A stretch of 64,000 nucleotides of DNA from an uncultured Streptococcus sp. (GTDB lineage Bacteria; Bacillota; Bacilli; Lactobacillales; Streptococcaceae). Shown piece after piece: positions 1-9,527 of the stretch. The notes below the pieces were generated by a model. That model had not been told where the DNA came from, made no database searches, and was given only the letters and a program-made list of their open reading frames with translations. The stretch's first letter is position 1, and every line of letters begins with the position of its first letter. The translations under genes were made by a program, and so were the position numbers. Where the stretch lies: NCBI GenBank assembly GCA_934229725.1, contig CAKQDX010000005.1, forward strand, positions 46,293 to 110,292. Reading direction: 5' to 3'.

Positions 1-140
1 AATTAAGAGAATATTCTAAAGTTTTTGGAAATTCTTGAAATGATATTATCTCAAGGTTAGACTATAACATTTTCGAAATTGGTAGGGACTTGTGATGTTA
101 GAAAACAGTTTGCTTTTTTAATGTGATCTATTCTCAGGGG

Positions 141-169
141 ATGAAAACTCTTACTAAAAATGGTAAAAT
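141..169 (+). promoter_or_regulatory. Possible pepV promoter
   Basis: A TG-extended -10 (TAAAAT at 164-169, TG at 161-162) lies 17 nt after a weak -35-like ATGAAA (141-146). The distance to the pepV SD and start at 201 is suitable. Nothing else is recognisable in bases 1-140, which may be the downstream flank of a gene outside the window. Confidence 0.4.
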
Positions 170-200
170 AGTGCTAATTAGAGACAGTAAGGAGCAAATT

Positions 201-1607
201 ATGACAATAGATTTTCGTGCCGAAGTTGATAAACGTAAAGATGATTTAATGGAGGACCTTTTTGGTTTGTTACGCATTAATTCAGAACGTGATGACAGTA
301 AGGTTGATGAACAGCACCCATTTGGCCCCGGTCCAGTAAAAGCTTTGGAACATTTTCTTGCTTTAGCTAAACGTGACGGCTATAAGACGCGTAATATTGA
401 TAATTATGCTGGTGACTTTGAATTTGGTCAAGGCGATGAAGTTTTGGGTATTTTTGCACACTTGGATGTGGTTCCAGCTGGGAGTGGTTGGGATACAGAC
501 CCTTATGAACCTGTAATCAAAGATGGTAAACTTTATGCTCGTGGCTCATCAGATGATAAGGGTCCAACAATGGCTTGTTATTATGCTTTGAAAATTATTA
601 AAGAGCTCAAGCTTCCAGTATCTAAGCGTGTTCGTTTCATCGTTGGTACAGATGAAGAATCTGGTTGGGATGATATGGCTTATTATTTTGCGCATAATGG
701 ATTGAAAGATCCTGATTTTGGTTTTTCTCCTGATGCTGAATTTCCAATTATTAATGGAGAAAAGGGAAATATCACTGCCTATCTTCATTTTGAAGGTCAA
801 AACGATGGTGCATTTAGTCTTGTAAGCTTCAATGGTGGCTTACGTGAAAATATGGTTCCTGAATCTGCTAGTGCTGATTTTACTGGACCTATCACTTTGC
901 AAGAACTTGAGGCTAAGTTAGCTAACTTTGCGGCTGATCAGGGAGTAACTGGTCAGGTGACTGAAGAAGCGGAGGCCTTCCATGTAACTATTCATGGTAA
1001 ATCAGTTCACGGTATGATGCCTCAAAAAGGTATTAATGGTGCAACCTATCTAGCCCTCTTCCTCAGCCAATTTGATTTCCAAGGGAATGCTGAAGCCTAT
1101 TTGAACGTCATTGCTGAAACATTGCATAAAGATTTCTTTGGTGAAAAAGTAGGTCTTGCTTACACAGATCCTAAGATGGGTGAATTAACCATGAATGCTG
1201 GGGTGTTTCATTTCAATAAGGAATCAAAAGATAATACAATCGCTTTGAATTTCCGCTACCCTCAAGGTGTTGATGTAGACGGTATTAAGGCCGGCCTTGA
1301 AAAACTTGAAGGTCCTAAGGAGGTCACTCTTTCAGAACACGGACATGTCCCTCACTATGTACCAGTGAGTGACCCTATGGTTCAAACACTTCTTTCGGTT
1401 TACGAGAAACACACAGGACTTAAAGGAGAAGAACAAATCATTGGTGGTGGAACTTTTGGACGTCTCCTTAAACGTGGCGTTGCCTATGGAGCTATGTTCC
1501 CTGGTTATGTCAACACAATGCACCAAGCCAATGAATTTACTGAAGTTGAGGACTTGTACCGTGCTGCTGCCATTTATGCAGAAGCTATCTATGAGTTAAT
1601 CAAATAA
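201..1607 (+). CDS. pepV: Dipeptidase PepV (M20 metallopeptidase)
   Basis: Cytoplasmic di-zinc dipeptidase of about 468 residues, the usual PepV length; it releases amino acids from dipeptides in the last step of peptide use. Visible metal and catalytic residues follow the M20 pattern: FAHLDVVPAG (His near 87), SSDDKGPTMA (bridging Asp near 119), GTDEESGW (Glu pair near 153-154), FSPDAEFP (Asp near 177) and MHQANE (His near 439). I start at ATG 201 because AAGGAG at 189-194 precedes it and the protein then begins MTIDFRAEV as family members do; the open frame runs back to 123 but has no SD there. A terminator-like hairpin follows. Confidence 0.95.
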   Translation: MTIDFRAEVDKRKDDLMEDLFGLLRINSERDDSKVDEQHPFGPGPVKALEHFLALAKRDGYKTRNIDNYAGDFEFGQGDEVLGIFAHLDVVPAGSGWDTDPYEPVIKDGKLYARGSSDDKGPTMACYYALKIIKELKLPVSKRVRFIVGTDEESGWDDMAYYFAHNGLKDPDFGFSPDAEFPIINGEKGNITAYLHFEGQNDGAFSLVSFNGGLRENMVPESASADFTGPITLQELEAKLANFAADQGVTGQVTEEAEAFHVTIHGKSVHGMMPQKGINGATYLALFLSQFDFQGNAEAYLNVIAETLHKDFFGEKVGLAYTDPKMGELTMNAGVFHFNKESKDNTIALNFRYPQGVDVDGIKAGLEKLEGPKEVTLSEHGHVPHYVPVSDPMVQTLLSVYEKHTGLKGEEQIIGGGTFGRLLKRGVAYGAMFPGYVNTMHQANEFTEVEDLYRAAAIYAEAIYELIK

Positions 1608-1612
1608 GAAGA

Positions 1613-1635
1613 AGAGGCAGGTTGTCTCTTTTTTT
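1613..1635 (+). terminator. Terminator-like hairpin between pepV and the UDG-family gene
   Basis: AGAGGC (1613-1618) and GTCTCT (1624-1629) form a stem around a 5-nt loop, followed by a T run to 1635. The T run directly abuts the GGAGG SD (1636-1640) of the next gene, so it may act as a partial terminator or attenuator. Confidence 0.6.
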
Positions 1636-1645
1636 GGAGGACATT

Positions 1646-2230
1646 ATGGAAACACTTGAAGAATTGACAAAAGCTATTATGGCTGATGAACAAAATAAAG
1701 CTTATACGGAACAAGGTATAAAACCCTTGTTTACCATTCCAAAAACGGCACGGATTAATATCGTCGGACAAGCTCCTGGTATCCGTGCACAAGAGTCAGG
1801 ACTTTATTGGAATGATCCTAGTGGAGATAATCTCAGGGATTGGATGGGTGTTTCACGTGAAGAATTCTATGAATCGGGTATGTTTGCCATCGTCCCAATG
1901 GATTTCTATTTCCCTGGTCATGGAAAATCAGGAGATTTACCGCCTCGTAAAGGATTTGCGGACAAATGGCACAAGAGAGTATTGGCCTTAGCTCCAAATA
2001 TTCAATTGACCATTTTAGTGGGGAACTATGCACAGCGTTATTATTTACACCAAAAATCATCTGCTAAGTTAACCGATACGGTGAAGCATTACAAAGACTA
2101 TCTTCCAGACTATCTTCCATTAGTCCATCCGTCCCCACGAAATAATATCTGGCAAGCGAAAAATCCATGGTTTATGGAAGAAGTGGTTCCAGAGTTAAAA
2201 GCCCTGGTCAAAGACATTTTAAGCAAGTGA
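1646..2230 (+). CDS. Uracil-DNA glycosylase family protein
   Basis: A 194-residue protein of the uracil-DNA glycosylase superfamily (not Ung itself, which is encoded at 40576). The water-activating region reads VGQAPGIRAQESG near residues 33-45 and the base-binding loop reads HPSPRNN near 161-167, both typical of family 4/5-like single-domain members in Firmicutes. It probably acts on damaged bases or is a DUF-type relative; activity is inferred. Start chosen at ATG 1646, six bases after GGAGG; the frame extends to 1622 without an SD. It sits just downstream of pepV and is probably cotranscribed by readthrough. Confidence 0.8.
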   Translation: METLEELTKAIMADEQNKAYTEQGIKPLFTIPKTARINIVGQAPGIRAQESGLYWNDPSGDNLRDWMGVSREEFYESGMFAIVPMDFYFPGHGKSGDLPPRKGFADKWHKRVLALAPNIQLTILVGNYAQRYYLHQKSSAKLTDTVKHYKDYLPDYLPLVHPSPRNNIWQAKNPWFMEEVVPELKALVKDILSK

Positions 2231-2307
2231 GCATTATTGTCGGGTCTTGATTGAACATTTAGGTTACGAACTGATGTGTAACAGATTCATTTGTTCCAGA
2301 GAATTCT

Positions 2308-2328
2308 AAGCCCTTTCGGGCTTTTTTT
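2308..2328 (+). terminator. Rho-independent terminator
   Basis: AAGCCC (2308-2313), a TTTC loop, GGGCTT (2318-2323) and a T tract. It ends the pepV/UDG-family unit. The rest of 2231-2529 is AT-rich with no gene I can support. Confidence 0.85.
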
Positions 2329-2529
2329 CGTGTTTAAAATGAAGTTATTAATAATGAACAGTAATCAAATAAGTTAATATTAATTAAGAGTTTTAAAAAA
2401 TGTCTTGACAATTCATGAAGAAAGAAACAAACTTTTTAAACTATTTTTCTTATAGAATAAAAGATTGGAAACGTTTTTACAGTAAATGAAAATAATTATA
2501 AATTTTTAAAAAATATGAAGGTAAAATTA

Positions 2530-2557
2530 TTGACAGAAAGTTTAAAAGTGATAGACT
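2530..2557 (+). promoter_or_regulatory. Promoter of the first GbpC/antigen I/II-like gene
   Basis: Consensus -35 TTGACA (2530-2535), 16-nt spacer, -10 TAGACT (2552-2557), then an SD (AGAAGGAAG, around 2578-2586) before ATG 2595. Confidence 0.65.
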
Positions 2558-2594
2558 TTAGGTGTTAAGAAAAAATTAGAAGGAAGTTTGTGAT

Positions 2595-5500
2595 ATGGGA
2601 AGAAAAGATTCACAACGTTTTTCAATCAGGAAGTATAGCTTTGGGGCTGCTTCTGTTCTTTTGGGTACAGTTATTTTAGCGATGGGGACGACTGGAGCAC
2701 ATGCCGATGAGGTGTCAACTTCAGCAGCCACTGACACACCCTTGAGTGCATCTGTACTTGCCGATGCTACAACAGATGCGAAAGCAACTGTTGACCATTC
2801 AGAAAAGCAAGTTGTTTCTGTCAAAGAAGTGGGAAACACTACTGAAACAATGAGTGTTGTCACAAGTGATAGTCTTGAAGATGCTAAGGCTTCTGCTGTA
2901 AATGAAGGGGTAGAGGTCGAAGAAACTGCACCTCAAACACATACATCTTTAGAGGGTGCTATCGCTGATAATCAAGCCCAAGCCAAGGAAATCAACTCTG
3001 TTGTCTCGGATTACCAAAAGGCAAAAGAAGAGCACAAAAAAGAATTAGCTGACTATGATAAAGCCAAGACTGAGTACGATGCTAAAGTGGCTGAAAAAGC
3101 GATTGCTGATAAGGTAAACGCTGCTTCTAAAGCGCAGTTTGATACTGATCAAGCTGCTTATAAAAAAGAATTAGCTAAATATCAAGCTGATAAAAAAGCC
3201 TATGATGCAGCATTGGAAGAATATCATACTCAAAAATTGACTTATGATTCTAAAGTAGCCGAAAAGGCAGCAGCTGATGCAGCCAATGCTAAGTCAGAAG
3301 CCGATTATAAGGTACAGTTAGCTGTTTATGAAACTGCTAAGAAGAACTATGAAGCTGCTATGGCTCAGTATACCAAAGACAAAGAAAAATATGATGCTGA
3401 GAAGAAAGCTTATGATGCTAAAGTAGCCGAAAAAGTTCTTACAGAAATTGAAAACAAGGCTGCCCAAGAACAGTATGAAAAAGATTTAGCTACTTATAAC
3501 GCTGCTTACGAAAAATACCAAACCGATCTAGCTGCCTATAAGATTGCTAAAGTGGCTTACGATGCTAAGGTAGCCGAAAAAACTGCTGCTGATAAGGCCA
3601 ATGAAGAAGCTAAAGCTAAGTATGATGCAGATATGGCTACATATAATGCTGCTAAGGCTCAATACGAAAATGATTTAAAAGAATATCAGACCAAGCAAGC
3701 TCAGTATGATAAAGACAAGGCAGCTTATGACAAATTACTCATCACAAAATCTGAGGAAGATACTGCTAAAGCTAAATATGAAACAGACCTTGCAAAATAC
3801 AATGCTGAATTAGAGCAATATGCTAAAGATTTTGCCACATATCAAACCAAATATGCTGAATATCAAGCAGCCTTAGCTCAATATAAAGAAGCTAAAGCAG
3901 CTTATGATAAGTATATGAATGATAATGGTTTCCAAGAGTTGAAGGATGTCGAAACTGTTCAGGATTTGACCTTCCAACGTGAAGCTGGAGCCATTCATAC
4001 GATCACTGGTATCAATACTTATTTGACTCGTGAAGCCCAAGCTCGTTTAAATACAAGTAATGTTCATCAGTATGATTCAAACAAATTGACAGCTACTGAT
4101 ATTGTAACAACAAGTCCGTGGGCTAATAATGAAACTGAGTATATTCAAATTAAAGAAGGTGACAAATTTGTTGTGACCTATGATAATTTGAATAAATCAA
4201 GTATGCGCGAAGATTCAAGCATGCATCCTATTAAGCGTGTTATTTACCGTTACGAAATTTTGAGCCTTCCATCAAATGATGGCAAGGGAATTGCAGCAGT
4301 AAATGGTGACCCAACGGTAACTCTTACTGTTGGAGCATCATCCGATCAAGATAAACCGATTAAAGTTGCTGTTGACATTGAATTTTATGATGGCAACGGT
4401 AAAAGATTTGATTTGAGCCAAAAAAATGCCATTGTTGCACTTAATTCCCTAAACCACTGGACGGGTGCTTCCTATGTTGATAGTGGTGATAAACCTCGTG
4501 CTCTTACGGTAGAAGCTAAAGATCAAAATGGCAATACGGTTCGTGGAACTTGGAATCCATATGCCGATGGCTCTTCCATGAGTATTGAAAATAATGCAGT
4601 TACTGTTAAAACTGGAACTCCTGACTTTGGATCAGCTAAGGTTACTATCTCTGCAGAAAACCCAATGAAGATTGTGGCTCAAAAGGCAACATGGAATGGT
4701 AGTGAATTCGCAGTTAGTGAAGAAACTGTTATTGATGCGACCTCTGTCAATGCATCCGGTGCTGGAGAAGGTCATTCTATCGGAACTGATAACTATCTAT
4801 TTGATGGTAAAGATGATGTGATTGGTATGTACACCATTAATCCTATAACAGGAGATATTACCTTTACACCAAAGAAAAAGTTTGAAAATTTGGAACACGT
4901 CGAATCCGTGAATATCGGCAATAACAAGTATATCGCGATTCCAAATTCAAGTGTTTCTTATGATGCGACTACCAAAGAGGTAAAATCCTTAAAAGATAAT
5001 CAATATATTGAACATGGTTCAGCTTTTAACGGGGAATCATCACCAGTTCTTGAAGGATGGGACAATCCAGAATCTCCATATCTCTACTATGGTGGTGCAG
5101 GACTTAAGATGTTAGATGGACATCTTGTATTTACAGCGCAAGGAGCTAATGCAGTTGGTCAACCAACGGTATATTGGTTTGCCATCAATTCAAATGTAGG
5201 TTTGCCTAAGAAACCTGGTGAAGAACCAAAAGAACCTACTAAACCAGAGGAACCTAAGGCTCCGACACCACCAACAATTACAGTCGGACAACTTCCTGCG
5301 AAACCAACAGAACCAACGCCTCCGACAGCTCCTATAGCACCAAGAGAACCAAGTTACACTGTAGTAACAGTTGATGCTGAGGAACCTAAGGCTCCAACAG
5401 AGCCAAAAGCGCCAACGCCACCAACTCCAGCTTTAGTTGAAGTGCCAGTAGAGCCACGTAATATTACGGCTCCAGTAGAACCTAAGGCACCAACACCACC

Positions 5501-5918
5501 TACACCAGTAGTTGTAGAAGTACCTGGTGAACCAACGAAACCAACGAAACCAACAGAACCTAAAGCACCAACCCCACCAACCATGGTTGTGGTAAACGTA
5601 CCTAATAAACCTGTATCACCTAAAGAGCTTGTAGCTCCTAAAGTAAAATGGCATAAGAACTATCTTCTTGAGCGAGTAAGCCGTCCAGAAAAAACGACAC
5701 CACCAACTCCTCAAAAGCCGAAAACTCCGAGAACACCTGTAGTACCAAGTGTCACTTCGACCTCTACTCTTGTTACAAAGCAAGGCACTCAAGGTGTGCA
5801 GGATAGAACATTGCCTGAAACAGGTGATAAGAATCAGAAATTAACATCTGTAGCAGGAATTGGTATACTTTCAGTTGCCTTTGCAGGACTCTTCACATCT
5901 TACAAACGTAAACACTAA
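2595..5918 (+). CDS. LPXTG surface adhesin with alanine-rich repeats and GbpC/Spa domain (antigen I/II-like)
   Basis: 1107-residue wall-anchored protein, probably binding glucan or salivary glycoprotein. Order: YSIRK-type signal peptide (RFSIRKYSFGAASVLLG, cleavage near AHA-DE about 38); Ala-rich coiled-coil repeats about 130-441, in which YDAKVAEK-like motifs recur about every 60 residues; a GbpC/Spa domain about 455-870 (DKFVVTYD, SPYLYYGGAG, YWFAINSN); proline-rich repeats (PKAPTPPTP) about 875-1050; sortase motif LPETG near 1072, hydrophobic segment and KRKH tail. The C-terminal C1-C3 domains of classical antigen I/II (SpaP/Pac) are absent, since the proline region runs directly to the anchor. 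It has its own promoter and terminator and a tandem paralogue follows. Ligand is inference. Confidence 0.9.
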   Translation: MGRKDSQRFSIRKYSFGAASVLLGTVILAMGTTGAHADEVSTSAATDTPLSASVLADATTDAKATVDHSEKQVVSVKEVGNTTETMSVVTSDSLEDAKASAVNEGVEVEETAPQTHTSLEGAIADNQAQAKEINSVVSDYQKAKEEHKKELADYDKAKTEYDAKVAEKAIADKVNAASKAQFDTDQAAYKKELAKYQADKKAYDAALEEYHTQKLTYDSKVAEKAAADAANAKSEADYKVQLAVYETAKKNYEAAMAQYTKDKEKYDAEKKAYDAKVAEKVLTEIENKAAQEQYEKDLATYNAAYEKYQTDLAAYKIAKVAYDAKVAEKTAADKANEEAKAKYDADMATYNAAKAQYENDLKEYQTKQAQYDKDKAAYDKLLITKSEEDTAKAKYETDLAKYNAELEQYAKDFATYQTKYAEYQAALAQYKEAKAAYDKYMNDNGFQELKDVETVQDLTFQREAGAIHTITGINTYLTREAQARLNTSNVHQYDSNKLTATDIVTTSPWANNETEYIQIKEGDKFVVTYDNLNKSSMREDSSMHPIKRVIYRYEILSLPSNDGKGIAAVNGDPTVTLTVGASSDQDKPIKVAVDIEFYDGNGKRFDLSQKNAIVALNSLNHWTGASYVDSGDKPRALTVEAKDQNGNTVRGTWNPYADGSSMSIENNAVTVKTGTPDFGSAKVTISAENPMKIVAQKATWNGSEFAVSEETVIDATSVNASGAGEGHSIGTDNYLFDGKDDVIGMYTINPITGDITFTPKKKFENLEHVESVNIGNNKYIAIPNSSVSYDATTKEVKSLKDNQYIEHGSAFNGESSPVLEGWDNPESPYLYYGGAGLKMLDGHLVFTAQGANAVGQPTVYWFAINSNVGLPKKPGEEPKEPTKPEEPKAPTPPTITVGQLPAKPTEPTPPTAPIAPREPSYTVVTVDAEEPKAPTEPKAPTPPTPALVEVPVEPRNITAPVEPKAPTPPTPVVVEVPGEPTKPTKPTEPKAPTPPTMVVVNVPNKPVSPKELVAPKVKWHKNYLLERVSRPEKTTPPTPQKPKTPRTPVVPSVTSTSTLVTKQGTQGVQDRTLPETGDKNQKLTSVAGIGILSVAFAGLFTSYKRKH

Positions 5919-5934
5919 TACTATAAATGACGAA

Positions 5935-5976
5935 GAATAGGTTGCTTTGCTAAGGCAAAACAGTCTATTCTTTTTT
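5935..5976 (+). terminator. Rho-independent terminator
   Basis: GAATAG (5935-5940) pairs with CTATTC (5965-5970), with inner pairs TTTGC/GCAAA, followed by a six-T run. It separates the two adhesin genes. The remainder of 5977-6213 is AT-rich with no recognisable gene. Confidence 0.85.
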
Positions 5977-6213
5977 AATTGCCACATTAAAAAGCTTTGT
6001 AGGCCTGGGATTACAAGTTTTTCATAATCTTTTCAATAAAAAAACATTAAAGTAACAAGACCCTGCTATTAAAAAATTAAATCAGTACACTAAGATGTAA
6101 ATTCCTTTAAATCTGGGCTAAGAGGACACGCTTTGATTTAAAGTTAAAAATTACTCTAATTTAAGAATTTAATAGAATTTGAAATCCTTCCTGTTTTTAT
6201 GAGATAACTCAAA

Positions 6214-6241
6214 TTGACATGCTTCTTGCTTTTGTTAGAAT
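6214..6241 (+). promoter_or_regulatory. Promoter of the second GbpC/antigen I/II-like gene
   Basis: -35 TTGACA (6214-6219), 16-nt spacer, -10 TAGAAT (6236-6241), followed by AGAAGGAAG before ATG 6279. The spacing and SD are nearly the same as at the upstream paralogue, so the control region was probably duplicated with the gene. Confidence 0.7.
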
Positions 6242-6278
6242 ATGAACATAACTAAATATATAGAAGGAAGTAATTTAA

Positions 6279-9200
6279 ATGGGGAAAAAGGAATTACAAC
6301 GTTATTCACTCAGAAAGTCTAGCCTTGGTGCGGCTTCTGTTCTTTTGGGGACTGCTGTAATTGCTGTAGGTGCTTCAAACGCTAGTGCCGATGAAGTGGC
6401 GACAACGACAGATTCTTCAACACCAGCAGTTAAGGCAACCGACGCTGTTGAAGAAAGTACTGCTACAGTAGCAGATTCAACTGATAAGAAGGTTGTTGAT
6501 GTAACTGAAGAAGGTAATACAACTGTTACAACGAGTGAAGTAACAAATACAAGCTTAGAAACTGCAAAAACAGCTGCAACGAATGAAGGTATTGAGGTTA
6601 AGGAAGAACCTGCTCAAACCAAAGATACCGTTGAAGCAGCTGCTGCAGATAACAAAGCACAAGCAGAGAAAATTAACTCAGTCGTTTCTGATTACAAGGC
6701 GGCTAAGGAACAATACAAATCAGATAAAGCTGATTATGATAAAGCAAAAGCTAATTACGACGCTAAATTAACTGAGAAAGCTCTTGCTGAAAAATCAAAT
6801 ACCGAAGCTCAAGAAAAATATAATACTGAAAAAGCTGCTTATGACAAAGCTCAGGAACAATATCAAATTGCTAAACAAGCTTACGATTCAGCACTTTCAG
6901 AGTACAAGACTAAAAAAGTTACCTATGATGCAAAGGTAGCTGAAAAAGAAGCAGCTGATAAAGAAAATGCACTTTCAGTCGCTAAATACCAAGCGGAATT
7001 GGCAACATACAACCAAGCAAAAGCTGACTATGAAGCTGCACTTGCACAATACAATAGTGATAAAGCCAAATATAATGCTGAAAAAGCAAATTATGATAAA
7101 AAAGTAACAGAAAAAGTAGTTACTGAAAAACGTAATGCTGAAGCAGAGGCTAAGTATCAAAATGAGCTTGCTGCATACAAAGAAGCTAAAGCTAAATATG
7201 ATGTTGAAAAAGCAGCTTATGACAAGAATATCGAACTTTATAAGACTAAAAAAGCAGCTTATGAAGTGGATCTTGAAACAAAACAAGCCATTGAAAAATA
7301 CAATGCTGATGCAAAAGCTAAATATGAAGCAGCTTTGGTTGTTTACAATGAACAAAAAGCAAAATATGACCAAGAGTACCTTGAGTATCAAAATAAATTA
7401 GCTGTCTATCAAACAGCTCTTAAACAATACCAAGAGGCTAAAGCCGCTTACGATAAATACATGGATGATCCTGTTTATCGTAATCTCAAAGATGCAGAAG
7501 TTGTTCAAGAGTTGACCTTCCACCGTGAAACAGAAGCAACTCATAAACTTGAAGGTGTTAGCAACTACCTGACTAAAGCAGCTCAAGAACGCCTTAATAC
7601 AAGCAATGTTTTCCAATATGATTCTAATAAGTTGCAAGCATCTGATATTGTAACAGATAGTCCTTGGACAAACACAGAAGACGAGTGGATTCAAGTTAAA
7701 GAAGGCGACAAATTTGTTGTGACTTATGATGGCTTGAACCAATCTAGCATGTTGGTTAAAAACGAAGCATCACCAATTAAACGTGTTGTTTATCGTTATG
7801 AAATTGTTAGTCTTCCGTCAAATGACGGAAAGGGGATTGCTAAAATCAGTAAAGACCCAACAGTTACAATGACCGTAGGAGCTTCAACAGATCAGGCTAA
7901 ACCAGTTAAGGTTGCTGTAGATGTAGAGTTCTACGATAAAGATGGCAAGATGTTTAATCTAAATGAGCATAATGCTGTTGTAGCGCTTAACTCACTTAAC
8001 CATTGGAATGGTGCTGCTTACGTTGAAACATCTGAACGTCCACGTCCAATTACAGTCGAAGCTAAAGATGTTAACGGCAACACAGTTCGTGGAACTTACA
8101 ATCCTTATGCGGATGGTTCTACACTGGCTATTCAAAATGGCGAAGTTGTTACGAAATCAGGATATGCTGACTTTGGTGGTGCTACTGTTAACATTTCAGC
8201 TGACAACCCACTTAAAGTAGTTCTTCCAATCACTGATTGGAATGGTTCAGAGTGGTTCGTGTCACGTGAAATTCCATCTGATGTAACGACACTTAATGCC
8301 TCAGGTAGTGGAAACGGTCATGCTCTTGGTAACCAAGACTATACTTTTGGCGATAAGGACGATGTTATCGGTTCATACAGCGTTTCTGCTGAAACTGGTT
8401 TGATTACTTTCACACCTAAGAAAAAATACCAATCAACACGTCACCAAGAATATGTAAATATTGGTGATAACCAATTCATCGCTATTCCAAAATCATCAGT
8501 TACTTATGATGCGGCTACAAAAGAAGTTACTTCAGTCAATGATAACCAATACATTGACCATGGTTCTGTCTATAATGGTGAAACAACTTCAGATTTGACT
8601 GGTTGGGACAATGAAGATTCACCTTACCTCTATTATGGAGGAGCTGGTATCAAGATGACGAATGGTCACTTGGTATTTACAGCTGATGGTGCTAATGCTG
8701 ATGGTGCTCCAACGGTTTACTGGTTTGCAATCAATTCGAACCTAGGTTTGCCTAAGAATCCAGGTGAAAAGCCTGAAGAGCCTAAGGCACCAACACCACC
8801 GACAGCTCCAACTAAACCGTTGATGAAAACGGTTGGTATCAAACCACAAGAACCAACACCACCAACACCACCGACAGAACCAGTGGCACCAACGCCACCA
8901 ACACCAGAGGTAGTTGAAGTTCCTGGTAAACCACAAGAACCAACACCACCAACAGGCCCAACGGCACCAACACCACCAACACCAAAAGTGGTCGAAATTC
9001 CTGCTAAGCCGGTTGAACCAACACCACCAACAGGCCCAGTAGCGCCAACGCCACCAACACCAAAAGTAGTTGAAGTTCCTGCAAAACCAGTTGAACCAAA
9101 AACTCCTGAAAAACCAACTGTTGTATGGCATAAAAACTATGTTGTTGAGAGAGTATCTCATGTGGTTCCACCAACACCAAAAACACCTCAAAAACCTGTG

Positions 9201-9362
9201 ACACCACCAACTACACCAACTCCTGATACGGAAGTAACTGTAGTTGCGCAACCTGAGTTGCCACAAACTGGTGAACATACAAGCAATGCTGGTTTCCTTG
9301 GACTTCTTTCAATGATTTTTGCGGCCTTTATCGGATTCTTCAAACGTCATAAAGAAGACTAA
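6279..9362 (+). CDS. Second LPXTG surface adhesin with GbpC/Spa domain
   Basis: 1027-residue paralogue of the gene at 2595. Same order: YSIRK-type signal (RYSLRKSSLGAASVLLG, cleavage near SA-DE about 38), Ala-rich coiled-coil repeats about 130-405, GbpC/Spa domain about 415-825, proline repeats of about 31 residues (VVEVPAKPVEPTPPTG-like), and LPQTG near 993 with membrane segment and KRHKED tail. The GbpC domains share long blocks (SLPSNDGKG, VALNSLNHW, NPYADGS, SPYLYYGGAG). The repeat and proline regions differ more in number and sequence, as expected for recombining surface antigens. Antigen I/II C domains are again missing. Probable role: glucan or pellicle binding and biofilm formation; the ligand cannot be read from sequence. 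Confidence 0.9.
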   Translation: MGKKELQRYSLRKSSLGAASVLLGTAVIAVGASNASADEVATTTDSSTPAVKATDAVEESTATVADSTDKKVVDVTEEGNTTVTTSEVTNTSLETAKTAATNEGIEVKEEPAQTKDTVEAAAADNKAQAEKINSVVSDYKAAKEQYKSDKADYDKAKANYDAKLTEKALAEKSNTEAQEKYNTEKAAYDKAQEQYQIAKQAYDSALSEYKTKKVTYDAKVAEKEAADKENALSVAKYQAELATYNQAKADYEAALAQYNSDKAKYNAEKANYDKKVTEKVVTEKRNAEAEAKYQNELAAYKEAKAKYDVEKAAYDKNIELYKTKKAAYEVDLETKQAIEKYNADAKAKYEAALVVYNEQKAKYDQEYLEYQNKLAVYQTALKQYQEAKAAYDKYMDDPVYRNLKDAEVVQELTFHRETEATHKLEGVSNYLTKAAQERLNTSNVFQYDSNKLQASDIVTDSPWTNTEDEWIQVKEGDKFVVTYDGLNQSSMLVKNEASPIKRVVYRYEIVSLPSNDGKGIAKISKDPTVTMTVGASTDQAKPVKVAVDVEFYDKDGKMFNLNEHNAVVALNSLNHWNGAAYVETSERPRPITVEAKDVNGNTVRGTYNPYADGSTLAIQNGEVVTKSGYADFGGATVNISADNPLKVVLPITDWNGSEWFVSREIPSDVTTLNASGSGNGHALGNQDYTFGDKDDVIGSYSVSAETGLITFTPKKKYQSTRHQEYVNIGDNQFIAIPKSSVTYDAATKEVTSVNDNQYIDHGSVYNGETTSDLTGWDNEDSPYLYYGGAGIKMTNGHLVFTADGANADGAPTVYWFAINSNLGLPKNPGEKPEEPKAPTPPTAPTKPLMKTVGIKPQEPTPPTPPTEPVAPTPPTPEVVEVPGKPQEPTPPTGPTAPTPPTPKVVEIPAKPVEPTPPTGPVAPTPPTPKVVEVPAKPVEPKTPEKPTVVWHKNYVVERVSHVVPPTPKTPQKPVTPPTTPTPDTEVTVVAQPELPQTGEHTSNAGFLGLLSMIFAAFIGFFKRHKED

Positions 9363-9391
9363 GTGATACTAATAATTGACTACTCCATAAG

Positions 9392-9424
9392 AACTAGACT
9401 TTAGCTTAAGAGTCTAGTTTTTTT
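9392..9424 (+). terminator. Rho-independent terminator
   Basis: AACTAGACT (9392-9400) pairs with AGTCTAGTT (9411-9419), followed by a T run. It ends the second adhesin transcript. Confidence 0.9.
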
Positions 9425-9481
9425 GTCACCTTTATAAAATTCATCCCCCTTAAATCATTTTTAAATATAAAGGAAAAATGG

Positions 9482-9487
9482 TATAAT
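9482..9487 (+). promoter_or_regulatory. Probable -10 of the rpiA promoter
   Basis: A perfect TATAAT at 9482-9487 lies 40 nt before rpiA and its GAGAGGAG SD. The -35 position (9459-9464) is only T-rich, so the promoter may be weak or activator-dependent. Confidence 0.5.
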
Positions 9488-9527
9488 GAGTAGAATGACT
9501 ATTATAGAAAGATGAGAGGAGTCGATC

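Noticed and set aside
123..200. N-terminal extension of PepV from 123
   Set aside because: No SD at 123, a good SD at 189-194, and the family N-terminus aligns from 201.
6975..7391. Long antisense open frames under the adhesin Ala-rich and Pro-rich repeats, also 8742-9278 and 5354-5584
   Set aside because: Low-complexity Phe/Cys- or Gly/Trp-rich translations caused by the biased codons of the repeats; no start signals.
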